A stretch of 64,000 bases of DNA from Thermatribacter sp048814795. GTDB taxonomy: Bacteria; Atribacterota; Atribacteria; Atribacterales; Thermatribacteraceae. The position numbers were made by a program, and so were the translations under genes. Each line of letters opens with the position of its first letter. Positions within the stretch are counted from its first letter, which is position 1. Below are positions 25,342-34,087 of this stretch, piece by piece. The stretch lies in assembly GCA_048814795.1 (NCBI GenBank), contig CP184673.1, positions 558,001-622,000 of the forward strand, written 5' to 3'. The notes beneath the pieces are model-generated. The model was not told the DNA's origin, made no database searches, and saw only the letters and a program-made list of their open reading frames with translations.

Positions 25342-26453
25342 GTGAATATGGTACAGCAAATCTTCAAGGGGTTCCAGAGGATTCTGGAATTATCCCTCCA
25401 TTTCCTGGAGAAGAGTATGGATTTCCAGGAGTTTGAGGAGAAGCTCTGGTAGACCATGAACACCATCCTCACCCTCTTTGGGGATGTCACCTACAGGAGA
25501 ATCTACTACAAGCACAAAGGCACCAGAGAATACCTGCACCTTCTGGATGACCAGATTGCTTTCAGGAAGAAGAGAAGGATCGATCCCCTCCTGGAAGCCC
25601 TGGTTCTTAAGAAGACCACAGAGCTCTCCTACCAGAAAGCGGGGAGGGAAATCCTTCCCCAAAATCAGGAATGCACCTCAGGGCTGAGGTGATGAAGAGG
25701 CTGGTCCATAATTTAAGAAAGGATGAAAAGAAGGAAGAAGAGATTCCGGAGAAGAAGCGGAAACCAGGAAAGAAGCTCCCTTACCTTTTCATCGAAGCTG
25801 ACGAGGACCATGTTCCCCTTAAGGAAAAGGGGAAAAAGAGGAAAGAGGAAGAAGAAGTCCAGAATCCTTGCCAAACTGGTCTACGTCCATGAGGGGAAGG
25901 AGACTTCAGGCTCAGGGAGAGCCACACTGAAAAATCCCCACTACTTCGCTGGTTGCTATGAGGACACCGAAGAGCTCTTCCTGGAGGTCCTCAAGTACCT
26001 GGAACAAAACTATGACCTTCAATCTGTGGAAACAATCTTCCTCTGTGGTGATGGAGCCTCCTGGATTAAGAAAGGCCTGGAGATCATTCCCAAATCCACT
26101 TTTATCCTGGATCGCTTCCACCTCGCAAAACGCATCCGGGAAGTTCTGTCCCGGGATGACTCAAAAGGTAAACTCTGGAAGGCTATCGAGGAGGGTTCCT
26201 GGGAGAGTGTGGAAGCCTTCTTCTCTAAGGCTCTCTTAAGAAAAGAGGGTTCTCGAGAAAAGCGAAAACTGGAAGACCTCTGCACCTATCTCTCCCGCAA
26301 CTTGCGAGGGAATCCAGAATGCCAGGCACTACCAGGTTATGGTCAGTGCTGAGACTCATGTGAGCCATGTTCTCTCAGCTCGACTTTCCCACCGTCCCCT
26401 GAGCTTCGGGAGGAGAGGGGTGGACCGCATGAGCTACCTCCCTTCACTCTTTC
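25342..26453 (+). pseudogene. ISLre2-family transposase (UPF0236 type), broken
   Basis: Starting at GTG 25342 the frame reads VQQIFKGFQRILEL and EFEEKLW, then an in-frame TAG at 25450-25452. It resumes TILTLFGDVTYRR, shifts frame near 25670-25690 into YLFIEADEDHVPL, shifts again near 25850 into AKLVYVHEGKE, LCGDGASW and ILDRFHLAKR, and shifts near 26310 into VSAETHVSHVLSARLS and GVDRMSYL before a stop at about 26468. These are the ordered motifs of ISLre2 transposases. The N-terminal part between EKLW and TILT is also shorter than usual. Confidence 0.8.
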
Positions 26454-26674
26454 TCCTGAAACCATAAAGCAAGAGAAGGAGAAAGGAAGAGCAGTCTTTC
26501 GGGAAATCTATAACCACATCCCGGTGATGCGAGAACCGGTGAGTGCTCTGCGTATGACCCTCAAAGCCCTGACCCAGGATATGTCCTGAATTCCTGTGAT
26601 ATGAAAGACTGTAATCTGGATGAGTGAGGGAAAAGAAAGTAAATCACGAAATGAAGAAATGGAGAGGGTTTTAA

Positions 26675-26700
26675 AAAATATCCCTACAATAAGTTTGCAC
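26675..26700 (-). repeat. Right terminal inverted repeat of the insertion sequence
   Basis: Inverted copy of the left end: reverse complement begins GTGCAAACTTATTGTAGGGA. Confidence 0.75.
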
Positions 26701-26721
26701 TGTTCCTTTATAGACAGCATA

Positions 26722-26750
26722 TTGACAACTACCTGCAGGGATGTTAGAAT
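26722..26750 (+). promoter_or_regulatory. Sigma70-type promoter for the ROK-led operon
   Basis: A perfect -35 TTGACA (26722-26727), 17-bp spacer and -10 TAGAAT (26745-26750; 5 of 6). Start near 26757. It lies just outside the insertion sequence and drives the ROK gene at 26793. An inverted repeat CTTTCTTC/GAAGAAAG (26760-26767 and 26775-26782) immediately after the start point is a candidate operator. Confidence 0.75.
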
Positions 26751-26792
26751 TTTCAAAAGCTTTCTTCATCGAAAGAAGAAAGTTGAGGGCCT

Positions 26793-27983
26793 TTGGAAAA
26801 GGTGACCTATCAGAGAAAAGTTCGAAAAGAAAACTTGAAACGGGTTATCCGCTTTATTCACCGCAGAGGAACTACCAGTCGTTCTGCTATTGCTGAGGCT
26901 TTGAATCTCAGTCTTTCTACGGTTACTAATTTGGTGTCTGAGCTCAGAGAGAAGGGCTTGCTTCAAGAGGAAGGCCTGGGAGAGTCCATAGGGGGGCGCA
27001 GACCGGTGCTGCTCCGCTTTGAAAAGGAGTGGGGTTGGGTTGTTGCGGTTAAGGTGGGAGTTCACCGTTTACACCTGGGCTTGGCCAATTTGAATGGTGA
27101 GCTGAAGAAGAAAAAAATCTTTCCTCTGCTTTCTCATAACCCTCGGGATGTGGTTAATCAAATTGTGGAGGGAGTTTCAGATCTGTTGCGGGAACATACT
27201 CTCAATCGCATCATAGGTATGGGTGTTTGCTGCCCGGGAGTGATAGATCCTCAGGAAGGAGAGATTATACGGGCAGTCAATCTGCACTGGAAGGATGTGC
27301 CCCTTCGCAAGATGCTTGCCTCTCACTTTCCCTGGCCGGTTTTTGTTGAAAATAGCCTGGACACCGGTGCTCTTGGTGAGAAGTGGTTTGGAGTGGGTAA
27401 GGATGCCCGGGATTTGGTCTACATTAACGTAGGTAACGGTGTTGGAGCAGGGATAATTTCTAACGGGGAGCTGGTGGAGGGATACCGTCATGGAGCTGGA
27501 GAATTTGGTCACACCAGCATCAATTTTTTTGGGCCTCCTTGTTCCTGTGGTAATAGAGGGTGCGTAGAGCTTTATGCATTAGCTCAGGCAGTGGTTAAGA
27601 AGGCCAGAGAGTATATTGAAAGAGGAGGTAAAACCTGTATTCCGGATATCATCCAAGGCGATTTAAGTGCCCTTAGCTGTGAGGTAATAGACCAGGCAGC
27701 GCGCCTGGGTGATGCTTTTGCTCTGGATCTGTGGAAAGAAACCGGAGCCATCCTGGGTAGAGCGATTTCCAACCTGGTTAATCTGCTGGACCCTGAGGTG
27801 GTGGTCATTGGAGGTGGCCTATCCCTGGCACACCCCATTTTCATAGATACCATTGCTTCTGTGGTTTGGGAGACTACAGCTTCTCTACACCGCAGAAAAG
27901 TGGAAATCAGAAGGGCCTTTTTTGGACGCGATTCTGGTTTGGTTGGAGCAGCTGCACTGACGGTAGAACGTATTTTTACTTAA
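26793..27983 (+). CDS. ROK-family transcriptional regulator
   Basis: 396 residues, TTG start (a GTG at 26802 is an alternative). Winged helix at residues 14-62 (TSRSAIAEALNLSLSTVTNLVSEL). The ROK domain includes NVGNGVGAGI, HGAGEFGH and the zinc motif CSCGNRGCVELY. It resembles the other ROK protein at 15798-16979 in architecture. As first gene of a long operon for uptake and breakdown of a sugar, it is the likely local repressor, with the sugar or its phosphate as inducer. Confidence 0.92.
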   Translation: MEKVTYQRKVRKENLKRVIRFIHRRGTTSRSAIAEALNLSLSTVTNLVSELREKGLLQEEGLGESIGGRRPVLLRFEKEWGWVVAVKVGVHRLHLGLANLNGELKKKKIFPLLSHNPRDVVNQIVEGVSDLLREHTLNRIIGMGVCCPGVIDPQEGEIIRAVNLHWKDVPLRKMLASHFPWPVFVENSLDTGALGEKWFGVGKDARDLVYINVGNGVGAGIISNGELVEGYRHGAGEFGHTSINFFGPPCSCGNRGCVELYALAQAVVKKAREYIERGGKTCIPDIIQGDLSALSCEVIDQAARLGDAFALDLWKETGAILGRAISNLVNLLDPEVVVIGGGLSLAHPIFIDTIASVVWETTASLHRRKVEIRRAFFGRDSGLVGAAALTVERIFT

Positions 27984-28019
27984 CCTCGGCAGAGAAGACT
28001 GAGCAAGGAGGGGAGCTTC

Positions 28020-29144
28020 ATGGAGCCCAGAGAGCGAATAAGGCGAGTTCTGAAAAGAGAGGGAGAGGTTGATTGTATTCCCTGGAGTCTTTACTTTGGA
28101 GCCACTCCCTCTTTCACACCACCCTTCTTTGAGAAATTCTCTGCTCAGACGGGAATTGAGGATGTTGCTGAACACTTTGACTTTGAAGTGCGTATTGCTC
28201 ACTCTGAAGATAGTGAACCTCTTTATCACACCACCACTGCACATTACGGCTTAGGCATGAGCTCCAATGGTATTGGAAGAGAATTTTTTACCGTAGAACT
28301 TCCTGAAGGAGTGTGTTTTTCTCCCTGGGGAGTGGGTGTTCTGCCCTGGCCAGAAGACCCAAGCTGCGAGAGAATCTTTTCTCCCTTAGCTGGAGAGCGT
28401 ACCCTGCAGGAAATCGAACTTTATCCTGTACCGGGCATCGATGAGGGGAGCATTCCCAGAGTAAGCAGTAAAGCCCGGGAGATACGAAAGAGAGGTTATC
28501 TCTCTTCCGCTTACTGTGGCAGTATCTATGAGTGGTGTCACTGGCTACGGGGGATGGAGGATTTCATGATTGACCTTGTGATACGTCCGGAACTTGCCAG
28601 TGCACTTATCGAAAAAGTGGCCACTTTTACCCTTACCTTCGCCAGAAAGCATGCTGAGTGTGGTGTGGAGCTGCTCTGTTTCTATGACGACTATGGTATG
28701 CAGGACCGCTTGCAAATTCCTCCTAATTTATGGCGTAGATTTCTCAAACCCTGGTGGGAAAAGATAATTTCCTCTTTACGAAAAGATTTTCCTGAGTGCC
28801 TCTTCTTCCTGCACTCCTGCGGCAAGATTGAGGAAATCCTTCCCGACCTGGTGGAGGTAGGTTTTGATGTTTTACATCCTCTACAGCCGGAATGTCACGA
28901 TGTAGGAGAGGTCTTGCGACAGTTTGGTTCAAGAATATCTTTTTGGGGGACGATCAGCGCTCAAAAAACAATTCCCTTTGGAAAAAGGTCCGAGATTGAA
29001 GCCGAGGTGAAAAGTAGAGTTCAAATTTTTAAAGATATGCCAGTTTTTATTATTTCGCCTTCAAACACCATTGGGGGAGAGGTACCGGTTGACAATGTGG
29101 TTTGGTTTATTGAAGCTTGCCAAAAGTATGGAATAATATCATAA
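28020..29144 (+). CDS. Uroporphyrinogen decarboxylase-fold protein (MtaA/CmuA-like methyltransferase group)
   Basis: 374 residues with the UroD TIM-barrel fold. An N-terminal PRERIRRVLKREGEVDCIP resembles the family start. FYDDYGMQ is the central motif. LHSCGKIEEILPDLVEVGFDVLHPLQPECHDV carries the His-x-Cys and later Cys that bind zinc in methylcobamide:coenzyme M methyltransferase-like members. True UroD substrate-binding arginines are not evident. It lies in a sugar operon, away from haem or corrinoid genes, so the natural substrate is open; a methyl-group transfer or demethylation step is possible. Confidence 0.75.
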   Translation: MEPRERIRRVLKREGEVDCIPWSLYFGATPSFTPPFFEKFSAQTGIEDVAEHFDFEVRIAHSEDSEPLYHTTTAHYGLGMSSNGIGREFFTVELPEGVCFSPWGVGVLPWPEDPSCERIFSPLAGERTLQEIELYPVPGIDEGSIPRVSSKAREIRKRGYLSSAYCGSIYEWCHWLRGMEDFMIDLVIRPELASALIEKVATFTLTFARKHAECGVELLCFYDDYGMQDRLQIPPNLWRRFLKPWWEKIISSLRKDFPECLFFLHSCGKIEEILPDLVEVGFDVLHPLQPECHDVGEVLRQFGSRISFWGTISAQKTIPFGKRSEIEAEVKSRVQIFKDMPVFIISPSNTIGGEVPVDNVVWFIEACQKYGIIS

Positions 29145-29164
29145 TTTTAGGTAGGAGGGAGATT

Positions 29165-30007
29165 ATGAAAAAAGGCATTAATCAATGGTCTTTTCCTCAG
29201 AACATGTCTGTTTTAGAGGTGCTCCGGCTCGCTTCTAAGTATAATTTTCAGGGTGTGGAATTGTGCCCCGATGAAGATGGAGTTTTTTCCATTAAAGCTA
29301 ACTCCAAAGACCTTAGAATAATTAAGAATCTTGCCTCAGATTTAGGTTTGGAAATTTGCAGTTTGGCTACAGGGTTGCTCTGGAAGTATAATCTGGCTTC
29401 AAACGATTCTTCTAATAGAGAAAAAGCCAAAGATGTGATTAAAAGCCTTATTGAAATGGCTGCCCAGCTTGGAGCTTCTTCAGTTTTGGTAATCCCGGGG
29501 TATGTAAATGTGCCCTGGGATCCTAATTCGGAAGTAGTTCATTATCAAGAAGCATTGAAGAGGTCTCAGGAAAGTTTGGAAGCCGTAATTCCACATGCTC
29601 AAAGCGCAAATGTGGTGTTGGGCATTGAGAATGTGTGGAATAAGTTTTTGCTTTCTCCTCTGGAGTTTGTTTCTTTTGTGGATCATTTCAATAGCCCTTT
29701 TGTAAAAGCACATTTTGATACTGGTAACGTTCTTATTTTTGGCTATCCGGAACAGTGGATAGAAATTTTAAACGATAGGATTGTTAAAGTCCATGTAAAG
29801 GATTTTAAGTTGAATGTGGGCAATATAAATGGATTCTGTCTCCCGCTCGAAGGCGATGTTTGCTGGCCAGAAGTCATGAAATGTTTGCTAAATGTTGGTT
29901 ATGACGACTATTTGATAGCAGAGTTCATTCCTCCCTATCGTTTTCACACAGAAGCATTATTGTCCAATATATCCTTCAATTTGGATTGTATCATGGAAAT
30001 GGCTTAG
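29165..30007 (+). CDS. Sugar phosphate isomerase/epimerase (TIM barrel)
   Basis: 280 residues from ATG 29165 (AGGAGGGAG upstream). Features: FQGVELCPDEDG, VLGIENVWNKFLLS (metal-binding Glu), AHFDTGNVL and IVKVHVKDF, ending AEFIPPYR. These are the Glu/Asp/His positions of the AP-endonuclease-2/xylose-isomerase fold, closest to the hexulose-6-phosphate epimerase (UlaE-like) group. Lower GC and AT-richer codons than the flanking regulator. Follows the UroD-like gene by 20 nt. Confidence 0.82.
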   Translation: MKKGINQWSFPQNMSVLEVLRLASKYNFQGVELCPDEDGVFSIKANSKDLRIIKNLASDLGLEICSLATGLLWKYNLASNDSSNREKAKDVIKSLIEMAAQLGASSVLVIPGYVNVPWDPNSEVVHYQEALKRSQESLEAVIPHAQSANVVLGIENVWNKFLLSPLEFVSFVDHFNSPFVKAHFDTGNVLIFGYPEQWIEILNDRIVKVHVKDFKLNVGNINGFCLPLEGDVCWPEVMKCLLNVGYDDYLIAEFIPPYRFHTEALLSNISFNLDCIMEMA

Positions 30008-30021
30008 TTTTGAGTTGTGAT

Positions 30022-30031
30022 AGGAGGTGAT
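30022..30031 (+). promoter_or_regulatory. Orphan perfect Shine-Dalgarno (AGGAGGTGAT) upstream of a binding-protein gene
   Basis: AGGAGGTGAT 14 nt after the isomerase stop and 70 nt before the ATG of the binding protein, with no start codon in range. Third example of this arrangement in the window. Confidence 0.5.
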
Positions 30032-30101
30032 AAAAGGGAAAATAGGGTTTTAAAGCGTTTTACCTTTACTTAGGAATAAAGCAAGAAAGGAGGAAAAATC
30101 T

Positions 30102-31331
30102 ATGAGGAAATTTTTAGCTATAAGTGTTGTTTTGGTGATGGTTCTTGCTGTTTTCTCGGTGGTTTGGGCTCAGAGTCAGTTGAGGGTAATGTGGGCAGAG
30201 TATGATGGTTTAACACCTGAATATGCGGAAAATCTTGAAAAAGCTTTCGAAGAAGCTTATCCGGATGTTGATCTGGTAATAATATCTACTCCCTGGAATG
30301 AATTTCATGACCGATTAATAACTTATGTGGCAGGAGGACAGCCTCCTGATCTTTCAGTTATTGGTACCAGGTGGTTGCTGGAATTACTGGATATGGGCGT
30401 TATTGAACCTATAGAAAAATGGTTGAGTGAGGATCTGAAAAACAATATCGATCCAGCCTTGCTGGAGGGTAAAGTAAAAGGAGTTCTTTATGGTTTACCT
30501 GTAGCAGCGGGAACGCGTCTTATGTATTACCGTTCCGACATTATTGACAAGCCCCCTGAAACTTTTGAAGAAATGCTTCAGATTGCCCTGAAAATCAACG
30601 ATCCCCAAAACAACTTTTATGCAGTAGGTATGATAGGCCAGAAATATGTTGAGTTAACCGAGTATGCATATTATCTTTTTGGCAATGGAGGCTATTTCTT
30701 TGAAATTCTTCCAGATGGAAGTTACGGAAGATGCACCGTTAATGACGAAGCCGGTGTTGGAGCTTTAGCATTTATGAACGACCTTGTTAATAAATATAAG
30801 GTTACACAACCGGGGGTTACAGCTTATAAGCGGGATGAGGTTCAGAACTTGTTCATTTCGGGCAACCTGGGCATCATCTTGTCGGGCGGTTTTACTGCAA
30901 CATTGCTTGAACAGCACAACGTTCCTTTCAAGTGGGATGTAGCTCCTATGCCTCACTTTGAAGGCAAGCCACAAAGTACTCTCATTGTTACTGACTCCAT
31001 TGTGATGTTTAAGGATTCTAAGGTCAAAGAAGCAGCTGGAAAGTTCCTCGATTTCTTCTATTCCGACGAATGGCGTTTAGAATTTGATAAGTTAGTAGGG
31101 TTCCCACCTGTAACCAAATCTTTGGCCGATCATCCATATTTCCAGAAACCCGTCTACAAGGTTATGATTCAACAAATTCCCAATGCTAAGGGATGGCCAC
31201 TTATGCCTGAATGGCCTGAATGTAACGACATTATTTGGAGCAACATAGAGGCTACTTTCCTGGGTCAGAAAACTCCGCAGCAGGCCATGGATGATGCTGC
31301 TGCAGAAATTGATGCCCTGCGAGGCTTCTAA
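30102..31331 (+). CDS. Extracellular sugar-binding protein of an ABC importer (family 1)
   Basis: 409 residues from ATG 30102 with AAAGGAGG upstream. Signal peptide at residues 1-24 (ends VVWAQ, no lipobox). LRVMWAEYDGLTPEYAENLEKAFEEAYP is the lobe I start; AGGQPPDLSVIGTRW and GLPVAAGTRLMYYRSDI follow, then a C-terminal FLGQKTPQQAMDDAAAEID, all typical of CUT1 binding proteins. Permeases follow after a strong hairpin. The cargo is probably the amino or modified sugar handled by the downstream enzymes. Confidence 0.93.
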   Translation: MRKFLAISVVLVMVLAVFSVVWAQSQLRVMWAEYDGLTPEYAENLEKAFEEAYPDVDLVIISTPWNEFHDRLITYVAGGQPPDLSVIGTRWLLELLDMGVIEPIEKWLSEDLKNNIDPALLEGKVKGVLYGLPVAAGTRLMYYRSDIIDKPPETFEEMLQIALKINDPQNNFYAVGMIGQKYVELTEYAYYLFGNGGYFFEILPDGSYGRCTVNDEAGVGALAFMNDLVNKYKVTQPGVTAYKRDEVQNLFISGNLGIILSGGFTATLLEQHNVPFKWDVAPMPHFEGKPQSTLIVTDSIVMFKDSKVKEAAGKFLDFFYSDEWRLEFDKLVGFPPVTKSLADHPYFQKPVYKVMIQQIPNAKGWPLMPEWPECNDIIWSNIEATFLGQKTPQQAMDDAAAEIDALRGF

Positions 31332-31340
31332 GCTAAATTT

Positions 31341-31376
31341 AAAAACGCAGAGAGGGTAACCCTCTCTGCGTTTTTT
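31341..31376 (+). terminator. Strong hairpin with T run between binding protein and permeases
   Basis: AAAAACGCAGAGAGGGT and ACCCTCTCTGCGTTTTT around a single-base centre, then more T. A full intrinsic terminator that sits inside the operon, 9 nt after the binding-protein stop, so most transcripts should end here with partial read-through into the permease genes. Confidence 0.85.
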
Positions 31377-31396
31377 AAAGAAGGTGATATGTTGGA

Positions 31397-32281
31397 ATGT
31401 TTCGTAAATTAATATCCAAAGAAGCAAAAATAGCTTTTTGGTGTTTGTTGCCGGCAGTTGTTTTTTTGATGGTATTCATGTTTTATCCGATTTTTTATGT
31501 AATTCTTATGTCTTTTTTCAAAACGAATCGCCTTGGCAATTTAGTCTCTTACACTGGTTTGGGAAATTATCGTTTCCTTTTTAAAAGACCTGAATTTTGG
31601 ACAATAGTTTTGCGTTCTTGCATTTGGACAGCTCTCGCTGTGGCTGTAAAGACAGCTTTTGGTTTAGTAATTGCTCTTTCTCTGAACACTGATTTTTGGG
31701 GTCGCAAGATTGCGAGAGCTCTGGTGGTTATTCCTTGGGCGAGTTCTGTTCCTATAAGTGCCATGTTGTGGCAGTGGACTTATAATAACGATTTTGGACT
31801 TTTAAATCATACCCTTAAGGCACTCGGTATATGGAACAATCCTCCGGTGTGGTTGGCTTACCCCAAACCGGCTTTTTTTGCAAATCTTTGGGTGGATATA
31901 TGGTGCGGCATACCATTTATGGCCTTGGTTTTTTTGGCTGGACTTCAATCTATTCCTACAGAGCTTTATGAGGCAGCAGATATAGACGGAGCAAGTTCTT
32001 TTGCTAAATTCCGTTTTGTCACTCTTCCCCTTTTAAGTGGCGTTTTGACAGTAGCCACCCTGCTTTCCACTCTGTGGACTTTTAATGATTTTAACGTTAT
32101 TTACATTCTTACCAAAGGTGGTCCAGCTAATTCGACGGATATTCTTATTACCTATATTTATAAATATGCTTTTCAGTATCTGCGTTTTGGTCCAGCTGCT
32201 TCGATGGCAGTTATTACCTTTGTTATCTTGCTCGCAGTAAGTATTGTTTATGCAAGGACTTACTTTAGAGAAAGGTCGTGA
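31397..32281 (+). CDS. Sugar ABC transporter permease, MalF/UgpA type
   Basis: 294 residues, six transmembrane helices. EAA loop: YEAADIDGASSFAKF, then PLLSG. Starts at ATG 31397 and overlaps the next permease by 4 nt (GTGA). Reduced or absent production relative to the binding protein is expected because of the terminator in front. No ATPase gene is in the operon. Confidence 0.92.
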   Translation: MFRKLISKEAKIAFWCLLPAVVFLMVFMFYPIFYVILMSFFKTNRLGNLVSYTGLGNYRFLFKRPEFWTIVLRSCIWTALAVAVKTAFGLVIALSLNTDFWGRKIARALVVIPWASSVPISAMLWQWTYNNDFGLLNHTLKALGIWNNPPVWLAYPKPAFFANLWVDIWCGIPFMALVFLAGLQSIPTELYEAADIDGASSFAKFRFVTLPLLSGVLTVATLLSTLWTFNDFNVIYILTKGGPANSTDILITYIYKYAFQYLRFGPAASMAVITFVILLAVSIVYARTYFRERS

Positions 32282-33111
32282 AAGTGATGGTAAGTAAGGG
32301 TAGGTATTTTATATACCCTATTGTAGTTTTTTTGTTGCTGATTTTGCTTTTTCCGTTTTTTGTTATGGTTTCGACTGCCTTGAAGCCTCTTGAAGAAGTC
32401 TATGCAAATCCTCCGCACTGGATTCCTCGTGAAGTGAGATTGCAAAACTTTAAGGATATTTGGAGCAAGTATCCCTTGGGAGCTTATTTTAGAAATAGCT
32501 TTGTCGTGGCTACTGGAACGACATTGTTAAATATGGCTTTATGTATACCAGCTGCCTATGCAGCTGCCAGAATCAATTTTCGAAGCAAGAGTTTCATAAT
32601 GTACCTGTTTCTGGTAATACAGATGTTCTCACCTATTATTGTAATTATTTCACTTTTTAAGATCGTTTCTTCGCTGGGTTTACTCGACAGTCTTTTCGCT
32701 CTGGTTTTGACTAATGGAGTTTTCACTCTTGCCTTCTCTATATGGTTATTGAGTGGCTACTTTAGAAGCATTCCTAAGGAAATTGAAGAGGCTTCTTTAA
32801 TTGATGGTTGTTCACGCTTTCAGTCGGTTGTCAGGGTGCTTTTACCAGTAGCTATGCCTGGGTTGGTTACCACGATTATATATACTTTTATTACTGCCTG
32901 GAACGAGTTCATGTTTGCTTTAACTTTTATTACTTCAGTGGAGAAGAGACCACTTACTTTAGGTTTATATAACTTTATTGGACGCTGGACTGTGCAGTGG
33001 CATTATCTTATGGCTGCTGCTCTGCTGGCTCTAATTCCAGTGGTACTTTTATTTTTACTGATTGAGAAAGAATTGGTTCAAGGTTTAGCAGGAGGAGCGA
33101 TTAAAGGATAG
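32278..33111 (+). CDS. Sugar ABC transporter permease, MalG/UgpE type
   Basis: 277 residues, six helices. EAA loop: IEEASLIDGCSRF, then PVAMPG. Start taken at GTG 32278 overlapping the previous stop; ATG 32287 is an alternative. It pairs with the preceding permease to form the membrane channel and ends 14 nt before the NagB-like gene. Confidence 0.92.
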   Translation: MKVMVSKGRYFIYPIVVFLLLILLFPFFVMVSTALKPLEEVYANPPHWIPREVRLQNFKDIWSKYPLGAYFRNSFVVATGTTLLNMALCIPAAYAAARINFRSKSFIMYLFLVIQMFSPIIVIISLFKIVSSLGLLDSLFALVLTNGVFTLAFSIWLLSGYFRSIPKEIEEASLIDGCSRFQSVVRVLLPVAMPGLVTTIIYTFITAWNEFMFALTFITSVEKRPLTLGLYNFIGRWTVQWHYLMAAALLALIPVVLLFLLIEKELVQGLAGGAIKG

Positions 33112-33125
33112 GGGAGGTGTGCTAA

Positions 33126-34046
33126 ATGTCAACTTTTCGTTATTCTTTGGCCAAGTTCATTCCTTTTCAGGATCAAAAGGAGTGTGAGCGAGTCAGAAAG
33201 ATAACCAGGGAAGAAATTACCAAACATCCCAATCCCCAGTTTAAAATTCGCATCATTGAAAACAAGGAAGATTTTTATTTCCAGTTTGCCCTGGATATAG
33301 TAACTCGTATTGTAGAGGCCAGGGAGAAAAACCAGAAGCTGGTGCTCATTCTACCGGTAGGACCCATGCCTCAGTATCCCCTTGCTGCAGAAATGATCAA
33401 CCAGCTGCGTATTCCCATGGACCATGTTTATACCTTTAACATGGATGAGTATGCCGATGAAGAGGGAAATACCGCTCCTCCCACCTGGCCAGGTTCTTTC
33501 CAGAAAGCCATGTGGGACAGTTTCTTTTTGAAAATCGATCCCAAACTCCGTCCTCCTGAGAAAAACATCCATTTTCCAACCCAAGAAGTGCTTAACGACT
33601 ATGCCAAGATGATCGATGACCTGGGTGGTGCTGACTGCTGTTATGGTGGTGTGGGCTGGTGTGGTCACATTGCTTTCTGGGAAGCGCATCTGGGCTTTGA
33701 GTTTGGCGATGACCTGGAAGCTTTCAAGCAGGCAGGACCCCGTATTGTAGAATTGCATCCCATGACCATCATGCAGAATGCTCTGCATTCTTTCAGCGGA
33801 GACTGGTCCTGGGTACCACCCAAAGCAGCTACCATTGGTCCAGCTCAGATTGTACAGGCCAAAGATCGCAGTTTCTGGCTGGATGGCTACATTGGAGGAG
33901 GAGTAAGCTGGCAGCGCTTCATAGCTCGCTTAGCTGCTCATGGAAGAGTGAATACCTTAGTACCTGCTTCCATTCTGCAAACTCTTCCTGGAACTTATAC
34001 TTTGCTTGGAGGAGTAGCTGATAACGTGGAGATACATATGTCCTGA
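33126..34046 (+). CDS. Glucosamine-6-phosphate deaminase (NagB)-like isomerase
   Basis: 306 residues. YTFNMDEYAD matches the NagB/6-phosphogluconolactonase motif with the catalytic Asp-Glu pair; GGVGWCGHIAFWEA is the counterpart of the NagB GIGPDGHIAFNEP loop. A substitution of Trp-Cys for Pro-Asp there sets it apart from classical NagB. It is larger than bacterial NagB (about 240-265). It likely converts an amino-sugar phosphate to a keto-sugar phosphate plus ammonia, or isomerises a related sugar phosphate. Confidence 0.75.
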   Translation: MSTFRYSLAKFIPFQDQKECERVRKITREEITKHPNPQFKIRIIENKEDFYFQFALDIVTRIVEAREKNQKLVLILPVGPMPQYPLAAEMINQLRIPMDHVYTFNMDEYADEEGNTAPPTWPGSFQKAMWDSFFLKIDPKLRPPEKNIHFPTQEVLNDYAKMIDDLGGADCCYGGVGWCGHIAFWEAHLGFEFGDDLEAFKQAGPRIVELHPMTIMQNALHSFSGDWSWVPPKAATIGPAQIVQAKDRSFWLDGYIGGGVSWQRFIARLAAHGRVNTLVPASILQTLPGTYTLLGGVADNVEIHMS

Positions 34047-34087
34047 GGGGGAAATAATAAAATAATAATTTTATAAGGAGGGATAAA

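Larger units (their letters stand above)
25221..26700 (+). mobile_element. ISLre2-type insertion sequence, inactivated
   Basis: About 1.48 kb bounded by imperfect terminal inverted repeats: left 25221-25246 (GTGTAAATTTATTGTAGG...) and right 26675-26700, whose reverse complement begins GTGCAAACTTATTGTAGG. Length and the transposase type fit ISLre2. No target-site duplication is obvious next to the ends. The only gene inside is a frameshifted transposase, so the copy cannot move by itself. Confidence 0.75.
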
